Assembly: GCA_036508135.1 (NCBI GenBank)
Contig: DATCHW010000243.1
Span: 1-6,233 of the forward strand
DNA from: DATCHW01 sp036508135
Lineage (GTDB): Bacteria; Bacteroidota; Ignavibacteria; Tepidaquicellales; Tepidaquicellaceae
Direction: 5' to 3'
DNA length: 6,233 nt
A program made the position numbers and the translations under genes. Under the pieces are notes generated by a model. The model was given only the letters and a program-made list of their open reading frames with translations. It ran no database searches and was not told where the DNA came from. Below, in pieces: positions 1 through 5,285 of this stretch (within the stretch, counting starts at the first letter, position 1; each line of letters begins with the position of its first letter).

Positions 1-379
1 TTAGCTGGGGTAACGTACCAGATCCGCTGAATGCAGGTTCATATGTAATTTCTCTTAAATTTACCCCAAGTGTTGACAGCTCCGTAAACTTTAATCCAGT
101 ATCAAAGGATGATATTGTATTGACTGTCAATAAAGCCAATCCAACTATTTCCTGTGATGCTCCTACAATAACCTACGGAGACGTATTGGGAGATCCAACT
201 AATCCTACTGCGAAATTTAACGGTAATGATGTCGCAGGAACATTTAGCTGGGGTAACGTACCAGATCCGCTGAATGCAGGTTCATATGTAATTTCTCTTA
301 AATTTACCCCAAGTGTTGACAGCTCCGTAAACTTTAATCCAGTATCAAAGGATGATATTGTATTGACTGTCAATAAAGC
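1..379 (+). repeat. 243-bp coding tandem repeat (81 codons), identical over the visible overlap
   Basis: Bases 1-136 recur without a mismatch at 244-379, an offset of exactly 243 bp (81 codons, in frame). Silent sites are identical too, so the copies were made or homogenised recently. More copies may lie upstream of the window. The following module (from 380) shows only the fold-level pattern. Confidence 0.95.
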
Positions 380-923
380 AGATCCTGGATCATTAATATG
401 GGATTCAAAAACCATATCATACGGTACACCATTGACTTCAGACCAGCTAGACGCACACTTTACTCCAAGTATAGCTGGAGATTATAAGTATACTCTATCA
501 GACCAAACCATAGTAGTAACACAAGACTCCAATACCATTTTGCAGGGAGGCATTCAGACATTGTATGTTTTCTTCACAAATCCTAACTACATATCTAAAT
601 CAATTAGTACTACGATCAATGTCCTGCCAGTAGCTGGTATAGGAAGCATTACCGTTACTGGTCCTGCAAATACCGGTGAAAACTATCCAGTAACTCTTAA
701 GGACGCTAGTCTTGGAGGACCTATTAGTACATGGTCATGGACTATTACAGGAAATGGTATTAATAAGAATGGAAACATTGTTCCAGTTACAGTAACTAGT
801 AGCGCTGCCAATCCTTCGATAGGAATCTTCAAAAGTTCTGGTTCTTATACTGCTAAATTATCAGTAAGTAATGCAGCAGGTAGTTGTATTACTCAGGCAG
901 AAAAGACTTTTACTGTGCCATAA
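1..923 (+). CDS. Surface/secreted protein with tandem Ig-like (MBG-type) repeats and a C-terminal PKD-like domain; 5' end outside window
   Basis: The frame is open from base 3 and ends with TAA at 921-923 (306 residues visible). The first 45 residues are the end of one 81-residue module; a complete module follows (NPTISCDAP... to ...LTVNKA). The pattern 'ITYGD ... VAGTFSW ... LNAGSYVISLKFTPS ... LTVNKA' is that of MBG/Ig-like beta-sandwich repeats of prokaryotic surface proteins. A third, diverged module (about residues 127-211, 'ISYGTPL ... GGIQTLYVFFTNPNY') lacks the sequence identity. The last ~95 residues ('SITVTGPANTGENYPVTL ... WSWTI ... SGSYTAKLSVSNAAGS') resemble a PKD domain. The role is probably cell-surface structure or adhesion, exported by a signal peptide upstream of the window (inference). 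There is no C-terminal membrane anchor or PGF-CTERM-like tail, so the protein is either released or anchored through its N-terminal part. An internal TTG at 120 is not a credible start. Confidence 0.85.
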   Translation, partial: SWGNVPDPLNAGSYVISLKFTPSVDSSVNFNPVSKDDIVLTVNKANPTISCDAPTITYGDVLGDPTNPTAKFNGNDVAGTFSWGNVPDPLNAGSYVISLKFTPSVDSSVNFNPVSKDDIVLTVNKADPGSLIWDSKTISYGTPLTSDQLDAHFTPSIAGDYKYTLSDQTIVVTQDSNTILQGGIQTLYVFFTNPNYISKSISTTINVLPVAGIGSITVTGPANTGENYPVTLKDASLGGPISTWSWTITGNGINKNGNIVPVTVTSSAANPSIGIFKSSGSYTAKLSVSNAAGSCITQAEKTFTVP

Positions 924-967
924 TCATAGGCTACCGGAAAAAATAGTTATAACATTACGAATATTTT

Positions 968-998
968 GGAAGCGAGACTGCTTCCATTCTATTTTTTA
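968..998 (+). terminator. Hairpin plus T-rich tail ending the surface-protein gene
   Basis: GGAAGC (968-973) pairs with GCTTCC (980-985) around a 6-nt loop and is followed by a T-rich run at 986-997. It lies 45 bp after the stop codon. The T-rich tail would suit archaeal termination even without the hairpin. Confidence 0.55.
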
Positions 999-1002
999 GG
1001 GG

Positions 1003-1192
1003 TAGTACCAGCGTAGGTGTCACAACCCGCAAAGTAGGCCAACGCTGTCCGTAATATCTTCATGGAAAAAGAAAGATACAGACTGAGATATTCAGAAAAT
1101 CCTGTTTTTATGTGGTTGAAAACAAGGAGTAGAGAGCTAATTAGAGTTTTGTGTCATTTACTTTGCGGGTGGTGACAGTTATGCTGGTATTA
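1003..1192. mobile_element. Element A: 190-bp MITE-like inverted-repeat element
   Basis: Bases 1003-1036 match the reverse complement of 1159-1192 with 5 mismatches in 34. The repeat reads TARTACCAGC at the tip and then TGTCAC, ACCCGCAAAGTA. TA occurs at both outer edges (1003-1004 and 1191-1192), so a TA duplication of the kind made by IS630/Tc1-mariner elements is possible but cannot be separated from the repeat itself. The interior has no transposase. It does hold a 37-codon open frame (1062-1175, starting MEKERYRLRYSENP and ending inside the right repeat), which could be a worn transposase tail or chance. The element lies at the truncated 3' end of the DUF262 gene, whose reading frame ends inside the right repeat. 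Confidence 0.75.
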
Positions 1193-1952
1193 GGCCTATT
1201 AACATGGATAATCTTTTCTTCTCCCAAAGGCAACATGACGAATTTAAATAAGGCCAATTTCCTTCAGATATCATTTCGAAAATCTCATACTGGCTTTCTA
1301 GATTGATTAAACGATTTTTAATTTTTTCCTGTTCATAAATGTCGATATCTTCTGGCTTTGATGAAGGAAAAAGATTAGCTTCTTTAAATTGCTTATGTAA
1401 ATTAGTTCTTTTAATTTTAGCTATGTGCGAAGTTAAATAGCTCTTTAAGAACGATTCATTGTCTGTCTTTGATAATATTTTATCCCATATCTCTGATATA
1501 TTATTTTGAAGCTCCGGATTTTTCTCTAGCAACTCTAAAGTAGTTGATCTTAAAAAATCTCCAGTTGCTAGCTCTCTCCCTCTATCGTTTAGTACTTCGA
1601 ATAACTGATAAGTACCATCTAGATCATCACATGTAATGTGAATAACGACAGACTGTTCTATTAATTTATCTTTAATTTCTTGAAGATGATCTATTTTATC
1701 ACTAACTGTTAATGTTTTATTTTTCAAAATATTGCGTATAAGTCTTTTATCTATAGTATCCCAGGCTTGTTGAATCCTCTTATGTGATTCTGCTTTAGGC
1801 TTAGGTTTATTATTTTTAAGTAATTCTTTGTAGAATTCATTATCAATTTTTGAGAGAGTCAGTCTATTCTTTTGAACTGGAGGCCTTTCTCTAGTATCGG
1901 TATAAGTCAAATAATAGTCGTTTAAATTTACAACTAGGGTATTCTTGCCCAA
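1179..1952 (-). pseudogene. DUF262-type (GmrSD/ParB-like nuclease family) protein, middle fragment only
   Basis: The 257-codon frame looks like the central/helical part of DUF262 proteins, a family that includes the GmrS-like half of type IV restriction enzymes and other defence nucleases. Supporting stretches are 'RLTLSKIDNEFYKELL', 'ESHKRIQQAWDTIDKRL' and the family hallmark FEVLNDRGREL (residues 118-128) followed by 'GDFLRS'. The first five codons (TTG start at 1950-1952) lie inside the inverted repeat of element B, and the last four codons plus stop lie in the repeat of element A. The genuine gene sequence is therefore about 1193-1936. The N-terminal part with the expected DGQQR nucleotide-binding/catalytic motif and any C-terminal HNH domain are missing on both sides. 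Within the fragment there is no stop or frameshift, so the disruption may be recent. It is not expected to be functional. Confidence 0.75.
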
Positions 1953-2089
1953 CGCCCGAAAAAGTAAAATAAGGAATATCTTTTATAAAATTTAGATTAT
2001 AGTTATTGATTTTCGTCATCTGTTGGGCGAAATGTAATTTTTATCTCCTGTAAAGATTGATATTTCATTGTATAGAAAAACGTCCATTT

Positions 2090-2316
2090 ATTATTATAAC
2101 CTTAACTCCGACGAATTAGGGCATAGGTATTGAATATTGGCTCCATATTCAACAACAAGAGACATTTCGCAGTTCATTTTATTTTAAATGATGCATTCCC
2201 TATTAGGGAATGCAAAAAACAAACCAAAGTTTTCATATTAGAGGTTATTGATGTTGGAAATTTATGAGTTGGAATTACTTATTCCCCATAAATGGCGGAG
2301 TTAAGGTTATAATAAT
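2090..2316. mobile_element. Element D: 227-bp inverted-repeat element nested in B
   Basis: Bases 2090-2110 and 2296-2316 are perfect 21-bp inverted repeats (tip ATTATTATAACC, inner end TTAACTCCG). The interior has no open frame. It contains two good hairpins, at 2130-2152 (8-bp stem TTGAATAT) and 2193-2213 (10-bp stem, 1-nt loop). A duplicated target is not obvious; TTATAA occurs symmetrically in both ends and could be a palindromic target included in the repeat. The family is not recognised. Confidence 0.75.
2193..2213. other. 10-bp perfect stem with a one-base loop inside element D
   Basis: GCATTCCCTA at 2193-2202 is followed by one T and its exact reverse complement at 2204-2213. A run of A follows on the + strand. 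It is a near-perfect palindrome that could extrude as a cruciform, bind a dimeric protein, or serve as an internal transposase site. Confidence 0.7.
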
Positions 2317-2516
2317 GTGCTATAATAACGCTTGAATAATGATATACAGGAATGAGATAAAATAATCTCATATTCACATTATCTTTTCAGGTGCAAAAAT
2401 GGAGTATAATCAGCTAAATCAGGATCAGTACGGACAAATAGGACTTGGACGAATGGAAACATCTTCTCTTATTAAATGATTAAATAATGAAAATTTTATA
2501 AAATTAGTTGCTTATT

Positions 2517-2715
2517 GACTCAGTACCAAAATCCAGTGATAAACGTAAAATTAAAAATCAGTAGATTTTGAAAATGGTTACAATCTTTTGAACATGACCT
2601 ATTGAATAATGCCGATAGAGCTCGAATAGTGAGTTTGATTGAAGACTGAATTCTCCTCTGAAATTCGAGCTTTCAATCAAAAAATGTAAAAATCACTAGA
2701 TTTTGGTACTGAGTC
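2517..2715. mobile_element. Element C: 199-bp MITE with perfect 8-bp target-site duplication, inserted near the right end of B
   Basis: Terminal inverted repeats at 2517-2540 and 2692-2715 match at 23/24 (GACTCAGTACCAAAATC then AGTGAT). The element is bracketed by the direct repeat TGCTTATT at 2509-2516 and 2716-2723, which is direct evidence of transposition. The 8-bp duplication and the tip G-CTC-GT--CAAA are reminiscent of IS6-family ends; that link is inference. There is no coding capacity. Interior complementary segments are interleaved (2619-2627 with 2663-2671; 2634-2643 with 2672-2681). C entered the inner edge of B's right repeat, so it is younger than B. Confidence 0.9.
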
Positions 2716-2754
2716 TGCTTATTTTACTTTATTGGGCGTTGGGCAAGAATACCC

Positions 2755-3138
2755 AACTTATTGAATCTTTTATGAACACATGCTCAAAAAAATCAATTAT
2801 TTTGGTTTGAATCTCACAATGTTCAAAAAAGCTTAGTCAACATTTGTGAAAATCAATGAAAATATAGAAAAGTTTAGCTATATTTAAAAAAGAATAAATA
2901 ATTAATATAGAAATTAGAGTGAAATTAGCAATAAACTGTATGAATAAAAAAATTAAGTTGTGTTTTTTGGGAGGGGGTCGAAATGTGAGTTTTCACATAA
3001 AACGTTAGGATTTTACTACAACCTTTATACTTAAAACATTGTAGTAAGTCACTTTTGAGAGGATTAAAACAACTCTAAAACCCGTATTTCAAACCATTTA
3101 CTACAATCTTTTAATATTTCATTGTACTATATACTATC
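2755..3138. other. AT-rich gene-free stretch upstream of the integrase remnant
   Basis: No convincing gene is present. A minus-strand frame of about 33 codons runs from 2857 into the right end of B without a start codon. A 6-bp hairpin with arms ATGTGA/TCACAT lies at 2983-2998, just after a purine-rich GGGAGGGGG tract (2969-2977). The 3' part carries the repeated TTACTACAA motif described separately. Confidence 0.5.
3013..3106 (+). promoter_or_regulatory. Three TTACTACAA boxes upstream of the integrase remnant
   Basis: TTACTACAA occurs at 3013-3021 and 3098-3106, and its reverse complement TTGTAGTAA at 3039-3047. The first pair forms an inverted repeat with 17 bp between the arms and encloses the TATA-like TTTATACTTAAAA (3024-3035). 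The third copy lies 33 bp before the integrase start. This pattern fits operator or recombinase-arm sites for the integrase gene, but no protein can be named. Confidence 0.4.
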
Positions 3139-3566
3139 ATGGAAATTTCAGAAAATGGTTTAATTACATCAGATGGAACTAAAGTATTGACAGTAGAAGA
3201 GTTTGACAGGTTAAAAAACTCAGTGCATAAGACAGCAAAAGCACTGTTTGAATTGAATGTGATTACTGGGCTCAGATATGTAGAGGTCCAAAGATTGTAC
3301 GAAAATCCAAAATGATACCACGAAACAAGAAATCAAATTATATTGCCAAAAGAGGCACAGAAAAAAATAAAACCGAAGCAGATTAAACGGACTATTGACA
3401 AACTACCTTCAACTTTCTCATATATCTTTAACGCCTTTCTTGAAGGCAGGAAACCGCCTGAGTCTTCAGCATGGAATAGAGATTTAGCGAGGTGGAGCGA
3501 GCTTGCAAGTATCAATCCGGAAGCAGGACCAAAGACACCCAGGAAGACTATATAATCATGGATGTT
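3139..3566 (+). pseudogene. Archaeal tyrosine recombinase (phage/plasmid-type integrase), nonsense-mutated and truncated
   Basis: The ATG at 3139 opens MEISENGLI...; 'VITGLRYVEVQRL' (residues 41-53) contains box I with the expected catalytic Arg (R46). At 3313-3315 a TGA replaces a codon that, from memory of the family pattern 'P-W-Y-H', was probably Trp (TGG). The same frame continues with 'YHETRNQIILPKEAQ ... PSTFSYIFNAFLEGRKPP ... SAWNRDLARWSELASINPEAGPKTPRKTI', where PKTPRKT resembles the second Arg box. A TAA at 3553-3555 follows, probably from GAA, and then SWM. The frame then enters the end of element E, so the C-terminal part with the catalytic His/Arg-box remainder and Tyr nucleophile is gone and is not found beyond E. 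There is no Shine-Dalgarno. It probably marks an old integrated element. Confidence 0.85.
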
Positions 3567-3844
3567 GGGTATTTTTGCATATGCCCCGAAAAAGCATATT
3601 AAGGAACGATAAATATATTATTTCAAATATTTTTAAGTCCTTTAGTGGCTCCTGACTCTTTTTCTTACATTAAAAATATTTCAAAAAAAAGTAATCTTTG
3701 AGGATAGGACATTTCCTTTAACTTCTTAAGGATCTATGAAGGTCATTCACTTAGGTATTTGAAATGGCTCCCGATATTCAATTTTCTGAATTGTATATTT
3801 AGTAAGTATTAATATACTATTTCGGGTGATATGCAAAAATACCC
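3567..3844. mobile_element. Element E: 278-bp MITE-like element of the same family as B
   Basis: The left end (3565-3594) and right end (3817-3846) are inverted repeats matching 27/30 if the flanking TT/AA are included; both begin GGGTATTTTTGCATAT. The first 40 bases of its left end align without gaps with the left end of B (31/40 identical, sharing CCCGAAAAAG and TAAGGAA), so B and E are related. No clear target duplication is visible. There is no open frame of interest inside; the interior shows inverted TTTCAAATA and directly repeated TGGCTCC segments. It caps the truncated integrase gene. Confidence 0.75.
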
Positions 3845-3850
3845 AATATA

Positions 3851-3881
3851 CCTTTTCGGGGTTTCGTGCAAAAATACCCAA
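3851..3881. repeat. Orphan third copy of the B/E element end
   Basis: Reading on the minus strand it gives TTGGGTATTTTTGCA, then five unrelated bases, then CCCCGAAAA, the same end sequence as element E. It is in the same orientation as the right end of E and starts 4 bp beyond it. No matching left end is seen further right in the window. It could be the relic of an adjacent element, or a duplicated transposase binding site. Confidence 0.7.
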
Positions 3882-4380
3882 GATAGTTCAGAGTTGTCAA
3901 AATCTTCAGGATTAAAGAACAGGCGAAAATTCTAAGCCATTACAGCCCCTTTCAAAACTTCCCATAAAAACATATTTGTCTATCATAAATAACACAAGCC
4001 TAGAGTCTGAGAATAAGCCCAATTTCACATTATAAACTCAAACACTTTGAAACAGGTAATTGATAGATTATTGGAGATGTGAGATTAATTAAATTTTCAA
4101 GAGTTCCACAGGTTACAAAGGAAAAGCACCCTTACAAAATCCTCTAAATTTGTCCTGCAATCACCTGTCAAAAATGAAACTCAATTTTCACAAAATTAGT
4201 ATGAAATATTTCCTGATTTGTGATACTCTGTTTATATGCATACCTCAATTTTACCTAAATTTCCACTGGAAAACTTCAAAATCATGTAAGTGCTTGAAAT
4301 CGGGCTTCATGCCCCATTTTTACAGGTAACTTGTTAACAAAATCAAAATAATCAATATCGGCTTACTCTTGCTATGCGAA
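3882..4380. other. AT-rich stretch without a recognisable gene
   Basis: Neither strand gives a convincing product here. A small GGGC/GCCC hairpin (4302-4314) followed by CATTTTT could be a weak + strand terminator. Copies of CACCTGT/ACAGGT-like words recur in both orientations (4052, 4109, 4163, 4322), but no clean repeat boundary can be drawn. Confidence 0.4.
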
Positions 4381-4579
4381 TTAGTTAATATCTATTCCAT
4401 AGACTATAGAACGGTTTTTAGAAATCGTTATCATTATGCTTGATATTTCGGCAATGGTATTTTTACCATCGATCACTGCGTGATTAAGTGCAAAAAAACA
4501 TAAAGAAACATATAGCACCCTCCAAAAACAGTATCAAGAGCCACTTTTTTACGTGCCTCGGTTTTGTTCTATCTCCCAT
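4381..4579 (-). pseudogene. Small single-pass membrane protein, broken by a one-base shift in a homopolymer
   Basis: From ATG at 4577-4579 the minus strand reads MGDRTKPRHVKKWLLILFLE and on to GAICFFMFFCT, then TAA at 4484-4486. If one T is dropped from the seven-T run (A7 on the + strand at 4492-4498), the frame instead continues 'MFFALNHAVIDGKNTIAE ... ITISKNRSIVYGIDIN' and stops at 4381-4383, giving a coherent 65-residue protein. It would have a basic N-terminus, one hydrophobic segment (about residues 13-30) and a polar C-terminal helix. An AAAGG lies 4-5 bp before the ATG. The family is not recognised. A sequencing error, a phase-variable tract or programmed frameshifting would give the same picture as a true pseudogene. 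Confidence 0.5.
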
Positions 4580-4902
4580 TTATCCTTTATGGAGTGAAAG
4601 GCAAAAATGAAGAATTTAATCTTATAGAAATTAGGGAGTCCTTTTTTTAATTTTAACCGGATCGTCACTATATTTTCGTGCCGTTAGAAACTGTTTTGTT
4701 TGAATCTTTTCTGGCTTCTCTTTATTACAACCACAAGAAAGCTTTTCATTTATGGAAAGTAATTGATACAATCCTGCGATTTGAAATAGACGGTCATGCA
4801 TTTTCTCAAACATTATTTCAAACTCCCATATCCAAAATTACCACCAATAACAGAAGCTCTGGCGTGTCCTCGTACCTTGAGACGTTATCAAAACAGTGTT
4901 GG
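4580..4902. other. Gene-poor stretch with two copies of a GAGTCCTTT repeat boundary
   Basis: No gene can be supported. Long frames exist on both strands (from 4678 on +, from 4813 on -), but they overlap each other, start at weak codons without ribosome sites, and resemble nothing known to me. TTAGGGAGTCCTTT at 4631-4644 is repeated with one change at 4903-4916. Confidence 0.4.
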
Positions 4903-4922
4903 TTAGAGAGTCCTTTACGTGA

Positions 4923-5006
4923 TTACATAAACGCTTTCACGAAAGTGATCACGACTGCGAGGAACATTAAGAGTTCCTCAGGGTCGAACTCGAATACGAA
5001 TTTCAT
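4923..5006 (-). CDS. 27-residue hydrophobic peptide (putative membrane peptide, toxin-like)
   Basis: ATG at 5004-5006 (minus strand) is preceded at a 7-nt distance by a full AAGGAGG (5014-5020), the best ribosome site in the window; this decides the start over the longer in-frame frame reaching back to 5111. The peptide is MKFVFEFDPEELL followed by MFLAVVITFVKAFM, with TAA at 4923-4925. It has an acidic N-terminal patch, then about 14 hydrophobic residues ending with Lys: one short membrane helix. It resembles in general form the small membrane peptides of type I toxin-antitoxin or stress systems, but no family is recognised. After the stop the same frame stays open to 4818 and encodes a second 'DTPELLLLVVILD' segment resembling DPEELLMFLAVVI, perhaps a decayed second copy. 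Confidence 0.6.
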   Translation of the reverse strand: MKFVFEFDPEELLMFLAVVITFVKAFM

Positions 5007-5013
5007 ATTTCCG

Positions 5014-5020
5014 CCTCCTT
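5014..5020 (-). promoter_or_regulatory. Strong Shine-Dalgarno (AAGGAGG) of the 27-residue peptide
   Basis: AAGGAGG on the minus strand with 7 nt to the ATG is a near-ideal match to the 16S rRNA 3' end. No other gene in the window has one this strong. Confidence 0.8.
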
Positions 5021-5027
5021 TCTGTTG

Positions 5028-5093
5028 CCGGATTGACCTGAAGCGATTACACGCGCTTCGTCGTGCATCCTTCTCCCCTGTGGTCAACAACGG
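5028..5093 (-). promoter_or_regulatory. Foldable 5' leader of the small peptide
   Basis: On the minus strand, arms TTGACC (5082-5087) and GGTCAA (5033-5038) pair, flanked by a CCG/CGG pair (5091-5093 with 5028-5030). They enclose a 6-bp hairpin GAAGCG/CGCTTC (5040-5059). The structure ends just before the ribosome site, so it could govern access to it. Pairing was read by eye; no energy was computed. Confidence 0.45.
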
Positions 5094-5137
5094 TGCATTA
5101 AGGACTCTCAACGCAACGGTATAGAATTCACAAACGT

Positions 5138-5149
5138 CGTATTAAAAGT
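5138..5149. promoter_or_regulatory. TATA-like box between the divergent RNA and peptide units
   Basis: TATTAAAAG (5140-5148) reads CTTTTAATA on the other strand; both resemble archaeal TATA boxes. Its centre is about 27 bp before base 5171, where the folded RNA segment begins, and a similar distance before about 5117 on the minus strand, just ahead of the peptide leader. Use in both directions is inference. Confidence 0.4.
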
Positions 5150-5171
5150 AGATAGTTCTGTTTGGTGTATA

Positions 5172-5257
5172 GACCAGACCTCTCATCCGATCCCCTGACC
5201 CGCTCTCACCTGTCTTACTGGCGCGTGTGTGGCCAGTTTAGACCTGATGGTCTGGTC
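5172..5257 (+). ncRNA. Candidate structured non-coding RNA, GC-rich, strand uncertain
   Basis: The segment is 51/86 G+C, far above the AT-rich surroundings. Its ends form a perfect 9-bp stem: GACCAGACC (5172-5180) with GGTCTGGTC (5249-5257). Inside, ACTGGC (5217-5222) pairs with GCCAGT (5232-5237), extended after a small internal loop by GTCT (5212-5215) with AGAC (5240-5243). A competing small hairpin GACC/GGTC (5241-5252) could make it a two-state element. No tRNA T-loop, rRNA or SRP motif is seen, and no open frame fits. The + strand is favoured by the TATA-like box upstream. No class is recognised. Confidence 0.5.
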
Positions 5258-5285
5258 CTTCGCGTCCGTTTTCTACGTCCTTGGA

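Larger units (their letters stand above)
1937..2754. mobile_element. Element B: 818-bp composite with 37-bp terminal inverted repeats, carrying nested elements C and D
   Basis: The left end (1937-1973, GGGTATTCTTGCCCAACGCC...) and right end (2718-2754, reverse complement) match perfectly for 21 bp and 35/37 over the full repeat. The flanks read AACTA (1932-1936) and AACTT (2755-2759), a plausible 5-bp target duplication with one change. Removing the nested insertions C (199 bp plus an 8-bp duplication) and D (227 bp) leaves about 384 bp, a MITE-sized parent. No transposase is encoded, so it must have been moved in trans. Its only short in-frame peptide (2399-2479, 26 codons, MEYNQLNQ start) is not recognised. 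It interrupts the DUF262 gene. Confidence 0.85.
4903..5112. repeat. Inverted GAGAGTCCTT repeat enclosing the small peptide gene
   Basis: GAGAGTCCTTTA at 4906-4917 and its inverted copy at 5098-5109 match at 11 of 12 positions and bracket the 27-codon gene and its leader almost exactly. A further direct copy lies at 4631-4644. The repeat is short, with no flanking duplication. It may be a cassette boundary, or on the transcript it could pair the leader's 5' end to the sequence just after the stop codon. Confidence 0.5.

Noticed and set aside
173..415. 80-codon minus-strand frame over the surface-protein repeats
   Set aside because: It is a shadow of the repeat-encoding + strand gene, which has clear domain patterns.
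3313..3315. TGA as selenocysteine or recoded Trp in the integrase
   Set aside because: A second nonsense codon and truncation by element E follow, so simple decay explains it better.
1937..3881. CRISPR array from the repeated GGGTATT motifs
   Set aside because: Copies are few, in both orientations and irregularly spaced; they are ends of inverted-repeat elements.
4174..4329. 51-codon + strand frame (MKLNFHKISMKYF start)
   Set aside because: There is no ribosome site, and its composition (Phe, Lys, Ser, Cys rich) is what AT-rich non-coding DNA gives by chance.
4631..4813. 60-codon minus-strand frame (MFEKMHDRLFQ start)
   Set aside because: Its composition is plausible, but it has no proper ribosome site and no recognised family, and it overlaps another frame; too weak to call a gene.
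4678..5124. 148-codon + strand frame
   Set aside because: It starts at GTG with no ribosome site, overlaps the Shine-Dalgarno-led minus-strand peptide, and has low-complexity Ser/Asn stretches with no recognisable motif.
5172..5257. tRNA or rRNA identity for the GC-rich segment
   Set aside because: There is no T-loop consensus, anticodon arm, CCA end or recognisable rRNA stretch on either strand.
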